Of a stretch of DNA of 64,000 nt, positions 1 through 11,110 are shown one piece after another. The notes under the pieces are model-generated. The model was not told the origin of the DNA. It made no database searches and saw nothing but the letters and a program-made list of their open reading frames with translations. The stretch's first letter is position 1. The number at the start of each line of letters is the position of its first letter. This DNA is from Gnomoniopsis sp. IMI 355080. Lineage: Eukaryota > Ascomycota > Sordariomycetes > Diaporthales > Gnomoniaceae. The stretch covers positions 248,001 to 312,000 of the forward strand of contig JAPEVC010000010.1 of NCBI GenBank assembly GCA_027946555.1, read 5' to 3'. Both the position numbers and the translations under genes were made by a program.

Positions 1-2475
1 CAGAACATGGGGAAGGCTTTGGTTCCGGTTGAGCAAAAGAAAATGCCTCAAGCGCGTACATTACACCGAAGCATGAGTAGTCGTAGACATGGTCGAAGCT
101 CATTAGTTTCGCCTTCTGAGATAGGCGATCCAGGTGTGTGGAGCAGGGTCCCTTTCTGCAAGGGGGGACCGAAGAAGCTGAGTTTCAGCTACGGGTCTCG
201 CCTTGGCGGAAAATCGCTGGTCGGGAGTAGACATTAGCGTGCAACACAGCGAAGACGCTGGCCCGTCACAATAGCACCAAGGATTCCGACGTAGCGCCAA
301 GTTGACTTGGGACTGACTTGGCAGCTGTCTAGAAACTTTGAGAGCAGGAGATGGATGAAAATGGCACACGCACGAGCTTCATCACAAGCATTCTGCATCC
401 TCGGTGGCGAGCGCGGCGCCAAGGGGATGATCACTGCAAATAAAATACCGAGACGGTCCAAGGTGGCTCTTGGCACAGTCTACCATAGTACATACTACCG
501 TAATTCCCTTTTTGCTTGACAAGTGACGAATGTGCAATCTTGGCCAGCCGTCGGCCGTCGATTCGTCGGCGGGTAGATAGGCGAGTGCTAAGGAGAACAC
601 CAAACCAGATATGGCCACTGAGTTGTCAGAGGACCGTCTAAGCAATCAGGAAATGAGAAGCCATCGTTCAGGCACACCGACTGACCGAGCAGTTCCGCGG
701 ACCCGTAGATTAAAACGCTTGAAAGAAGCTAAGTATCACGAAGGCATAAGTCAGCTATGCAATCAAGAAAGCCCGCCCAGTTAGTACAGTCGGGTACGCT
801 AGAGATTCGCGGGCCCCAATGCGCTCTACCTCTCCCACAGTGAAAAATACCGGCACAGCGATGCCGTATGCAAAACGGGCCGCGAAAGAAGGGGTCGTTG
901 GAGCAAGTGAGAGGGCTGACTCGTCGAGACCTGGCCTGTCTCAATAAAGGTCATCCTCGTTGAAACGGTTGCCACCTTGGTAAAACCCTGGGGGAGCGAT
1001 TTTTTCATCTGATGCTTCATCCGGCTAAACATGGGGGTTCGCTGACACAAGACTGAATTGGGTGAGAAACAATAGGCAGGTGGGCATGAAACAAACGCAA
1101 GATCTGGATGCGGGTAAGGCAAGGCATATCTTGCTGGGTTCCCCCCTTAGGACCAGGTCCGGCTGTCTGGTCCGATCAGTCGCGGTGGAAGATCCCACAA
1201 TCCGAACGAGACTCCTCGGTCGTCTCGGTCGTCTCGAGTCTCTGGACACAATTTCGGGGACTCTCTGCTAACAGGCAACTCGTTCCGCACGTCTGGCACC
1301 CGGCGGCAATGAAATTCGTCCAAGCGCTGGCGACCCCCACAGACCTCAATACGACCTTGAGGCTTATACGGGACGTGTTGAACAACGTGAGTCGCTGTCG
1401 TAGCAAATGCCGATGCAAGAGACTCGCCACAGGTGGTGGTAGCGAGCCTGCTAATCTTAGCATGGGCTTGCGCGAAGACGGGCGGTGAATGACTATGCCG
1501 ACTGATCTTTTAGCCCACCCGGTGCATGTCAACTTGGCAATAGGGCTCCAGGCGTCGTCCAAAGTGTTTGATAGGACATCTAGCTGGATGTGCGCACGTC
1601 GCCTCCCACATGCTTTGTCTGGTCTTGCGCGACAAGAATTTGTTATTAGCGTCGCGTCTTCGCTGTTGGACTTGAGGATGTCTAGGCGAAGTTTCAAAGG
1701 CGCCGATGAGGTCTCGTAGGGACAATCCTTGGCGAGGCACAATTCCGCTGGGGATCTACTGCAAAGAAGTCGTCGCATATAATTGTCCGACACGCCAAGT
1801 TTCCTGGGTCCCTTGGCTGAAAACACCTACGGGCGTACTTGCCACTGACAGCAAGACGTGGGACCCTGTATCGCATCACCTACTTATCACCGTCGTACCG
1901 GTGCTTTCGGCGGTTCGCCGGTATTGTCGATCAGAACTCAGGATGAGAAACGCATGGATTTACCCATACTTGCATCAACTTCCGCCAAGAGATCGGCGGT
2001 CAATTTTTCTAGCGTCGAACATGCCTTGGACGACACATGCCGCCAATTATGTCTGGAATCCTGCAAGACACGTACGCGCGCGACTGTCTTTCTGTGCTTG
2101 CGCCGAGAGCGTCAAGTCCGGACAAGACGTAGCGGAATGGTGCTTTAGAATCTGGGCAGTGAGGTAGTCATACGAGAGAGGAAGTCAAAAGGCTGCAGCT
2201 CGGTAAATGTGAGGCTCTTCGGGAAACCCGATCAGAAGCCCACGGGATGTACATGTAGGGGTTCAACAACAGGGACAGGGGTGGTGACGAGTGTAGAGCG
2301 ATAAGAGCCTTATCGCTCAGCTGCTCGGCAGGCAAGGCGAAAATTTACTGCACGTCTTGTTCATTGTAGCGTGCCGATTACAACAAATTCCTCCCAGCAC
2401 CACAGTACTCTGCTGTCACTCAGCCAACCAGTGTGTCACTGAGAAACAAACGGGACACGGACATCTCTTGTCAAG
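1..2475. other. Intergenic region, no gene supported
   Basis: Open frames here reach at most 216 codons, overlap on both strands, and read like random translations with no recognisable domain or signal. No splice-joined model of convincing composition was found, and no tRNA A/B-box pair was seen. The last 180 bases form the upstream region of the DBP9 gene and hold a GATA-containing inverted repeat, listed separately. A small or highly divergent gene cannot be excluded. Confidence 0.5.
2296..2318. repeat. Perfect 10-bp inverted repeat with two GATA motifs
   Basis: Arms GAGCGATAAG and CTTATCGCTC are exact reverse complements separated by a 3-nt AGC loop. Each arm carries a GATAAG core, the consensus of fungal GATA zinc-finger regulators, one on each strand. 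The element ends 157 bases before the DBP9 start codon. It may be a paired GATA-factor site or simply a hairpin; expression data would decide. Confidence 0.6.
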
Positions 2476-4535
2476 ATGGTGAAGCGAAAGCTTGATGAGA
2501 ATGACAAGCCCGCCGCGGCGCCCCTGGCCTCTTCCCCAGATCCAGACTCGATCAAGTCTGCTCCAGCTGGGGAAGACGCCAAAACCACCACAAACCCCAG
2601 ATTCTCCGATCTTGGCCTCGATCCCCGGCTTCTGCAAGCTATTGCCAGCCAGAAGTACCAGAACCCTACGCTGGTTCAGTCCAAGGTCGTGCCCCTGGCT
2701 CTAAACGGCCAAGATGTCCTCGCCAAGGCGAAGACTGGCTCGGGCAAGACCGCCGCCTACTTGCTACCACTACTACATGGTGTCCTGAAGCGGAAACAGG
2801 TATGTTTCGTTTCCTCTTCTGGGTCCATACAACGGCGCAGATAATTCTCCGGGTCGACCCGTCGCAGAATTGAGCTAATTTGTAGCAGACCGACCATGTC
2901 ACGTCCACCGCCGCCCTCATATTGGTGCCGACCCGGGAGCTTGCCGACCAAGTCCTTCGAAATGTCGAACAATTCTCAGCATTTTGTGCCAAAGACGTCC
3001 AAGCCGTCAAATTGACCGATCAAGTCTCGGAAGCTGTTCAACGATCCATACTCTCGAGCGCTCCGGACGTTGTCATCTCAACGCCCGCAAGAGCTTGGCA
3101 GAATATCAGCAATGGGGCTCTCTCCGTAGAGAACTTGACTCATCTGGTCCTCGACGAAGCTGACCTAGTACTTTCATACGGCTACGATGAGGACCTCCAG
3201 AACATCGCTCGATCTATCCCGAAGGGCATCCAGACCATCTTAATGTCTGCAACTTTGACCACAGATGTAGACACGGTCAAAGGATTGTTTTGCCGCGATC
3301 CTACGGTCCTTGACCTTGAGGAGCCCGATGCAGAAGGAGAAGGAGTATCTCAGTTCTACGTGAAGTGTGGTGAAGATGAAAAGTTTCTGTTGGCCTATGT
3401 TATTTTCAAGCTACAGCTGGTCAAAGGCAAATGTGAGTTGAAGGACGGGACATTTTATCAACACCTCAATCAGTCACTAACCTGAAGATGTCGCAGGTAT
3501 TATATTCGTAGCGGATGTCGACCGCTGTTATCGTCTTCGACTCTACTTTGAGCAGTTTGGTATTCGGGGTGCCATTCTGAATTCAGAGCTACCAGTCAAC
3601 TCGAGGCTACATGTGGTCGAACAGTTCAACAAAAATGTAGGTTACTACTTCGTCTTGTGGTACGGTCAAATCTGCCTAGAACTTCGCTAACTCCGCCGTC
3701 CCAGGTCTACGACATCATTATATGCTCGGATGAGGTAGAAGCATTGGGGGATGAGGACCGACCACAGGATGACAAGGACAACGCTGGTGATAAAAAGGAA
3801 GAAACCCAGCCCAAGAAGAAGCGAAAGACTTCCAAGCGAGATAGGCTCGAATACGGAGTATCCCGCGGAATCGACTTCCAGCATGTGGCAGCTGTCATCA
3901 ACTTTGATTTCCCGACGTCATCAAAGTCCTACACACACCGGATTGGCCGTACAGCACGAGCGGGCCAGCGCGGCATGGCTCTCTCGTTCGTAGTACCGAA
4001 AGACGAGTACCGAAAGCACATACCTACCACCGTGGAGACAGCAGAGCACGATGAGAAAGTTCTTGCGAAGGTCATCCGTCAACAACAGAAGCGAAACAAG
4101 GAAGTCAAGCCCTACGTCTTTGACATGAAGCAGGTCGAGAACTTCAGGTACAGAATGAACGACGCCCTGCGTGCCGTCACAAGGAACAGCGTCCGAGAAG
4201 CTCGGACCAGGGAGTTGAGGCAAGAGCTGGTCAAGAGTGACCGGCTCAAGCGTCATTTTGAGGAGAACCCAGCTGATCTGGAGCACCTTCGACATGATGG
4301 TGAACTCCGCGCAGCACGCACGCAACCTCATCTCCGAGCAAAGCATGTACCGGATTATCTCCTTCCAGAGGGTAAGAAGGCTCTTACGGCGGACCAGGTG
4401 GGCTTTGTTCCGCTCAGGAAACAGAGTGACCACAAGCACCGCAAAGGCAAATTCTTTAGGAGCAAGGGAAAGAAACCAGGGGGTCGACAGTCTGATCCAC
4501 TGCGGACATTCAAGGCAAGAAAGAAGACGAAATGA
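2476..4535 (+). CDS. DBP9: ATP-dependent RNA helicase DBP9 (DEAD-box)
   Basis: DBP9 is a nucleolar DEAD-box helicase needed for 60S ribosomal subunit assembly. Four exons join in frame: 2476-2799, 2886-3432, 3497-3636 and 3705-4535, giving 613 residues, the usual size for fungal Dbp9. Visible motifs, in order: Walker A AKTGSGKT (about residue 85), Ia PTREL, motif II DEAD (about 198-201), motif III SAT, and motif [12 protein letters not shown] (about 415-425). A lysine- and acid-rich insert (about residues 355-385) sits in the second RecA domain just before the VSRGIDF segment, as is characteristic of Dbp9. The basic C-terminal tail fits RNA binding. The second exon has a tandem TAGCAG acceptor, so one glutamine may be optional. 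The start ATG is followed by a lysine-rich N-terminus as in homologues. Confidence 0.93.
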
Positions 4536-5287
4536 GCCTTTCAATAAGTGGACGAGATGGCGTGGAATAAAATGCATTGATACCCTGCTGCAACAATGCT
4601 TTGAGACGCAATAGCGGCGTGTGATGGCAATATCAAGTCAATTCTCTGTGTCTCAAAAATTTGGCGTGCACGTCCCCAAGAATATTTATATTGGGGTTGC
4701 GACGGCTCACATTCGAGCTTCCTCTGGACTCTGGTTTCCAAGTCTGCGTGAAATACCATTTACATGAGGATGCTGCACTCGTTTGTCTCATGCTGTAGCA
4801 CTAGTCTGTACCACTGGTATTGAGCACAGAAGTCGATGGGGCCTCATCCGACCCGACCATCAGAAAGGGAACCGTGTCGCCAAGGACCCATGCTAGCATC
4901 CAAGGGCGCGCTACGGGAGGCTGAGGGCCTGAGAGCTCAAATCTTCAGAATTAGCATCACGGCCGCCTAGAATTCCGGCGGGCTGGCTATTGTTTTCAGT
5001 TGCTTCACGACCTGCGCCGAGCTACTTGGCAACGCCTATACAGCCTGGATAGTGAAGTTCACAGACGTCATTCGTCTTGTTAGCTTCTTCGAATACTCAC
5101 CAATGCCCTTATGGACCACATCTTGAAAATGATAAAATCGCTGTTGGGCCCTTGTATTTTAGGAATAGAGATGCTCATCCACCGACCTATCTTCACGCAA
5201 ATCATATCGAAGCTAATACTTTTCGAGGCCCGGCCTTTTCACATACTCATCTCCACATCGTAAACATACCTCAGTAACTGCGCCATT
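4536..5287. other. Intergenic region between DBP9 and a small secreted-protein gene
   Basis: About 750 bases lie between the DBP9 stop and the next start. Both genes run on the plus strand, so this holds the DBP9 3' UTR and the downstream promoter. No open frame with plausible coding character and no RNA gene was seen. Confidence 0.6.
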
Positions 5288-5826
5288 ATGCAGTTCTCAT
5301 TTTCGCTGTTGCAATTCGGCCTATTGCTAGCTTCGGTGGTAGCAGGACAACTCGGCGGAGGTCCAAATGCGGGAGCCGGGGCAGGTTGGGATGTAGATTG
5401 GAAAGACACGACCATTAGGCAGCCGACAGACTTTGAGGCCACTCCGCTCGGTAACGATGCCTACACCGTGACCTTCAGTAGAGATACCAAGGACAACAAG
5501 TATCAGCTGTCATATTGGATTACGTACGGCTCCGGCGAGAGGTATGCGAGACTTCCTGTTGTTTAGCTGATGCTCACCGCCACCCACTAAACAAGCAACT
5601 GCTGACCATAATGCACTTTTACAGCAGCGGACAAGAGGAGACTGGGGCGGTTGATTTGGCCTACGTGGGTTCCCCAGATGCCTCGGGTTTCCAGACTTAC
5701 TCTGCACGCTTGCCGAATGCCAAGTCTGAGCGATTCACTACTGCTACCAACGGGGTCGAGATCTATTTCACCCCCAAGGATACAAGCGAGATTGGATATG
5801 TCATCACCACTCCTATATCGAAGTAA
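5288..5826 (+). CDS. Small secreted protein, unrecognised family
   Basis: Two exons, 5288-5541 and 5625-5826, join in phase to give 151 residues. The N-terminus is a clear secretion signal: MQFSFSLLQF followed by a hydrophobic run ending near VVAG (about residue 20). The mature part is about 130 residues, rich in Gly, Asp, Thr and Tyr, and appears to lack cysteines, so it is not a classical disulfide-rich effector. I do not recognise the family. Alternating polar and aromatic residues suggest beta structure, which is inference. The acceptor is a CAGCAG tandem that could add or remove one serine. Secreted small proteins of this kind are common in plant-associated and saprotrophic fungi; no role can be assigned here. 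Confidence 0.75.
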
Positions 5827-6089
5827 AGAGTCCGAATGATGGTCCAGAACGTCTTCTGTTTCTTTTAGCCTCTATACATCTAAAAATAAAATCAGTGAAA
5901 AGTAACATCGCCCACAAATTCCTAGGGCATATTCACCGAACAGTTTCTGACTCCGCTGCAAAAAATGCGTTCCTACAGATAACAGTGCCTTCTTCCACAA
6001 ATATCGTACTTTACAGAACCGCGTCCTCGTATCATAAGTGGGACTCTCGTGGTGACCCAAAACAAAAAAGAATTAAGTCTCGGTTGATA

Positions 6090-6910
6090 CAATTGGAGAC
6101 GATGTCTCTGAAACTGGTCCACTTAACGTAACTTGCACAATAAACTTTCGATCTTGAATAGACTTGGCCAAGTTCACGACAGCATGTCAAGATATATTCA
6201 ATAATGATCGCACCAACTTCCTCGGTATTGTATTCATCAAGATCCACGTTATAGTCCGCGCCCATCTCGTATCCCTTGAGACGAGCAGACTTCAACGCGG
6301 CATGCTGCAACCCCATCAAACGTCGTCAGCATTCCTTCAGCCCAGCCTTGCCTGCCCACAGTGAAAGGTCCTTGACACTGGATCATCTATCTAGCTTGGC
6401 AGCACGCTCTCGCCGGGCTGTATAGTCTCATGCAGTATGGCCGCTCGATGACCTCTCGTCAACCAGCCGTACACGGGATAGTACTTGTCCAGCCAAGGGA
6501 TCAGGGTCTCAGCGCCAGGAATGTTGCCTCTTTTCCGCATAAGGTCGCAGATGATCGAGAACAGCGGTCATAGAGTCACGGAACAATGTCAAGTCGAAGT
6601 CCTGTGAGAGGGTATACAAGCCCTCTTGCATTACAGGATGAGTAGCAACTTGGGTCCGTATCAAATATTGACACGTGATGATCTAGGATAACTCACTTAG
6701 AGAGTCATCCTTGTCGAGCCTCTCAAATGGGATAGCTAGGTGTGTCGATTTAGCGAGGACACTACTTTGAGGGATGTGGAAACTCACCGTCCCCAAGGGC
6801 TGTTTCCAGGATGACCAAGGGCGTGCGCAAAAATATAAGGGGAAACTTCGTCTTGTGTGACCAAGTGTTCTGTGGAGCCAACAATGTGCTGGAAAATAAA
6901 TCGGCTTCGA
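6090..6910 (-). pseudogene. Decayed multi-exon gene, family not recognised
   Basis: On the minus strand, coding-like segments follow one another with plausible splice signals. A segment from about 6890 to 6788 starts after a pyrimidine-rich TTTTCCAG acceptor and ends at a GTGAGT donor. A short segment near 6690-6730 joins it in phase, and a 48-nt intron leads to a segment from about 6648 down to 6400. There the reading frame breaks near 6547 (text changes from LDHLR to LMRKRG one frame over) and again near 6405. Two TGA codons then interrupt the last segment (about 6400-6120). The pieces read like one globular protein, so I infer a pseudogene with at least two frameshifts and two nonsense codons. 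Sequencing error or a mis-modelled intron could explain part of this. The family is unknown to me. Confidence 0.42.
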
Positions 6911-7238
6911 CTAAATAGGTCAAAGTCTTCCCGTAATCGTAGGAGATATGGATAAGTTGAGTGCAGATAGCACTATGTCAGCGAAGTCACAATATCTTTA
7001 TATTCCTTTCTCCCCCTTCTCGCCAAGTATCTCCATCCATAGATCCAACCACGAATAAGCCAAGGAACCCTGTCTTAGTCCCAGGCAAACGAATGTAATC
7101 ATCTCGCCTCTCTTGACAATCATGTTATGACCAAGTCCTGAGTATCGTGAGCTAAGCGGGGGTCTCAAGGAGCCTGACACATTGAGCAGTGACCAATTCA
7201 TCACAATACCAAGCCATCATGAGGAATCCGAGAAAGCC

Positions 7239-7248
7239 TACCTAGGTA
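7239..7248. repeat. TACCTAGGTA palindrome, copy 1
   Basis: Perfect 10-bp palindrome in intergenic DNA. It is one of five identical copies in the window, all outside coding sequence. Confidence 0.7.
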
Positions 7249-8252
7249 AAGCCGGATTCAGGTTGCCGTGAGTAAGCAAGCACATCATATTATTTGTTGA
7301 CGCTCATACAAGCAACTTGCAACATCCCCCCACATGTGAATATCGCGAAGGAAGCTGTGCTGTATTTTCGTGATAATGAATGAGTCCTTGGATGATGAGT
7401 TGGTGGCGTCGATTGGAGAAGCTCATTGGCCACCCAGAACCCATCATGTCCGAAGATATACATCAGCATATTGTAATGTGATTGCAGACTTTTGACAAAA
7501 CCTGCTATAAAAACCAGTCTGGATTCCTGACTTCTGGTACCAATTGGGCAAGGGGTGCAAATACAGGCGAGCTGGACCGACAGCCGGCGCTGGAGAAGAG
7601 CTATAGTGCTTATCCTCCTGCATCTGCAATGTATATTCCCCTTAGGTACCTTTCATAGGAGACATGAGAAATGGGACTATTGCCTTGCTACACACTAACT
7701 GAGGGCGCTTGACTGAGCCCATGCTGCATGCTCTACATATCAGGCTACCACCGAAGTGATGCGATGCGCATGCAGAAAATGCAGAGGTGCTTGCGAATTC
7801 TGTGTGGACTCCCAGAAAATAATCTGGAAATTCAGACTGAAACGAAAAGGATCGGCGAAAATCAGGCCCCCTCGCACAATCTTTGAACTTTTGACACTTC
7901 CACAGATGGACCAATTTCTAGGGTTTTCTTATGTGTGTGTCTTTTTTGTTTTGAGGGGGAAAGGGTTGTTGGGTGGGGCGTCTTTGAACCCTTAATGGCC
8001 TGGATTTTCGTTTTGTATGTGTGGATGCGTGAATGGATCCGTTTTTCACGTTTAAGCTTATCTATTCTGGATCCACGCTCCGCTACCAAAATTCAACCTT
8101 ATTTGGTCTGCCCATCTTGCACTGTCCCAATTCTCAACGTCCTGTTGACCGGGTAGCTGGAAAGGACAGTATGCGATCTACGTGACGCAAGTGAAGTCTT
8201 TATTCAACCAAGCCTGCCAAAGTCGATCACGTGGCGCAAGACGTTCAGTACC

Positions 8253-8262
8253 TACCTAGGTA
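8253..8262. repeat. TACCTAGGTA palindrome, copy 2
   Basis: Perfect decamer, extended by one more paired base on each side (C and G). It lies about 720 bases upstream of the SET-domain gene start. Confidence 0.7.
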
Positions 8263-8983
8263 GCTTCCAGTAAATTCAGAACCAATCATGAATCGGATAT
8301 GGAGGGCTAAGCGACCCCATGCCGAGAAGGATGCTCGGTCTGTTTGACTATAAACTGTGAGTGAGCACCCCTGCATGAATGCTACATATATCCCCTGAAT
8401 CGGCTTGGAGGCCTCATCCAAGTGGTTCCAAGGTTGAGTATTTGTCACATCCTGATACTTCCAAGCCACCTTCGAACTCAACTGACCAAGGCTTGTGCAC
8501 AACAGTTCGGAGGGCTGGTCCAAGTATACCAGTTCTTCTTATTCAATTTCTTTCCCCTTGAAAGTCTACGTGCAGCAACAATGGCTTTATTGCTGTGTTC
8601 GGACATAACGCTTCTTAGTCGCTACGCCCTGAGGGCCTGGTTTCACGAGCATGTCCCAACGTTGGTGTGTTTCATACGAATCATCTGAAGCTCAAACCTG
8701 ACCAAGCTGAGAATGTCCTAGACTAGCGACCTCTCAAAATGGCACTATGGGACGTCCCGGTGCGATCCCTAAGATGCGTGAAACGATTTCCTTCGGGCCA
8801 AGACCGTGCGCTTTGTAGTTCGACCTGATATAAGCTCTTGACTGAAGATACCAAAGCTCAACATCAGATTGCTTTGGTGTAAAATTCCACTACGGCCTCG
8901 CCGCTCCCATACACCATCTTCTCGCCATCTCTCACGCCCTCACACGCCCTCACCCACATCATCGCCTCTACATACCATTCACA

Positions 8984-10512
8984 ATGGCGCCAGCCGCCTT
9001 CATATTACTAGCGTGCGCGTTGTCAGCAGCCTTCGCACACGAGATTTCTGGTTCACTCCACCATCATGGCATCCACGAAATCCCAGGCTACTGCCACTCG
9101 CCAATTCTCCGCTCCTTCCCTCTGCTCTCCAGCCCTATTTGTTCCAATGATACGCTCACCACCAAGTATCAAGCCTCATCCTCACACTCTGGCTGGACAC
9201 GTGCAACATCGTGCTCCACGGCCACGAACGGAACCAACGAGTACTGTGTCTTGGCAAGCTCGACTTTTGCCAATGGACGCGGCCTCAGCGTTATCATGTC
9301 ACCCGAGCGCGCCGATTATATTGCCAGCCTGCCGTCGTTTACGAATGAGTATGTGCTCAAGCACGAGAACAAAGAACATGATACGGAGTCAACACCATAC
9401 AAATTCGTACATGTGCCGGGCAAAGACGTAGGCGTAGTAGCGACACGACCAATTTACAGGGGCGAACATTTGATGAGCCACACACCGGCAATAATGATTG
9501 ATTATGGGGCGTTTGACCATTTGAGCCAGGCTGAAGTCCTGCGGTTGCAAGTGGAGGCAGTGGAACAGCTGCCGAGTGCCCTACGGGCCAAGTTTTTGGA
9601 CTTATCGACGCATAGCGGGGCTTCAGATCATGCAGAGAAGGTTGAAAAAATCCTCAAGACGAATGCGTTTGATGTGGACATTACGGATGACAGGGAACAC
9701 GGGCTTTACGTTGTGTTTCCGGAAAGTAAGTACATGCGCACTTCAATGCGGCGGCGGTAGTCTTTGTGGGTGGATCTCGGCTGACGACGGAAATGTGCAG
9801 TTTCACGGTTCAATCACGACTGCCGTCCAAACGCAGACTACTGGTTCGACCCAGACACTCTCGTACAGCACGTGTATGCCACAAGAACCATTGTCCCGGG
9901 AGAGGAGATCAGTCTCACGTACATGGAGTAAGCATGCATCCAGAGATAAAGTCGCACCAACGGACGTCCAGACACATCTAACAAACCGTTCGCTCTTACA
10001 GCCCGATACGACCACGCGCCAAGCGCCAACAAAAACTCCACAATGTCTGGGGATTCAAGTGCTCTTGTTCGCTCTGTACCCAACGGCCGGAGCTAACAGC
10101 GGCATCGGACCAGCGCATCAAGCAAATCAAGAAGATCCGCAAGCAACTCGAGGATTACTCGACCAGTTCGGCGGCAACGCCACAGATGGCGGACTTGTTT
10201 GTCAGTCTCTACGAGCAGGAGCGGCTAGATGGGTCAATCTATGAAGCGTATGCATTCGCAGCCATTGAATGGAACGGGGTGGGCGAGCCGTGGCAGGCTG
10301 TGAGGTACGCGCGACTGGCTATTGAGTATGGACTTGCAGCAGTGGGGCCAAACGATCAGGATGTCATCGAGATGAAGACACTGACCGAGGATCCGTGGGG
10401 ACACTGGAGTTGGATGTTGAGGACGAGCAAGAGGATGAGCTGGGGGAGGATGAGGGAAGTATCGGGTTCGTACATGAGAGGAGGCGAAGACGAAGACGAG
10501 GAGGAGGATTGA
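8984..10512 (+). CDS. SET-domain protein with N-terminal signal peptide
   Basis: Three exons, 8984-9725, 9801-9927 and 10002-10512, give 459 residues. SET domains transfer methyl groups from S-adenosylmethionine to protein lysines. The SET core is visible as VGVVATRPIYRGE near residue 150, the AdoMet-site motif RFNHDCRPN (about 250-258), GEEISLTYM (about 281-289) and a post-SET zinc cluster with C310, C312 and C315. The split SET layout resembles SET5/SMYD-like proteins. Oddly, the first 19 residues (MAPAAFILLACALSAAFAHE) form a textbook secretion signal, which is unexpected for a histone-type enzyme. The C-terminal part is helical, TPR-like in composition, and ends in an acidic run. Substrate and location are unknown. 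An internal downstream start would remove the signal but also truncate a well-formed exon. Confidence 0.82.
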
Positions 10513-11110
10513 TTGCAAATTTGCTGTTGGGCAACTGGCGTTCTGGAACAGGTGAACATGTGACCTGATTGGGTATTGTGGAAGAGGGTACACGGCGTTG
10601 TTGCGACTTTCTTCGCTCCTCGTGGTTCTGGATTGGGCTGGCTGGGGCTTCATGTCAGCCAAGCATGCGAGCGAACAGGTTGATGTCGAATTGTGTCAGA
10701 AAAAAGTCTTTGTCTCACCGGCAGCAATCGCGACGGCATCTCGCACGACGCGTAGTACTGCGGTGTTCGTGGATGTTGTGCCCAGTGTTCCTTTCTGTCT
10801 TGACTAGGTATCTAGGTACCTATAGGTAGATATTTCATCAGCTCCCAGCGAGGAGCCTTAAATTGCGTCACCGGTGTTGACTGTTCATGCGAGGCGCTGT
10901 CAACCTGCTGGACCCCGCCAAAAACCACCCCGCCAGGATCCAACTCGCTACCTAATCCTTGCAAGATCAACACCTCTAGAACAAACTCACATCATAGAAA
11001 CGACCTCAGGTCACCCAAATCTCGCGCCCGGAAAAAGACACACATACGCTCTCGAATTTTGCTGTTTTCTCCCACCCAAGAATTCAACTCGGAAACAAGA
11101 CTAATTTCCA
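10513..11110. other. Intergenic promoter region of the YBP1-like gene
   Basis: About 600 bases between two plus-strand genes. The segment 10801-10830 is rich in TAGGTA/TACCTA half-sites related to the TACCTAGGTA palindrome. The 200 bases before the next ATG are C/A-rich, typical of a fungal 5' UTR. No gene is seen. Confidence 0.55.

Larger units (their letters stand above)
5827..8983. other. Long intergenic region with a decayed gene and two palindromes
   Basis: This 3.2-kb gap contains a gene relic on the minus strand (listed separately) and two perfect TACCTAGGTA palindromes at 7239-7248 and 8253-8262. Beyond these, minus-strand fragments between about 7000 and 7630 have short coding-like stretches interrupted by stops and may be further remains of the same gene. 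The last few hundred bases are pyrimidine-rich and form the promoter of the downstream SET-domain gene. Confidence 0.5.

Noticed and set aside
1176..1826. 216-codon open frame on the minus strand
   Set aside because: Residue composition is random-like (many Arg, Ser, Cys), there is no domain or signal, and overlapping frames are similarly long.
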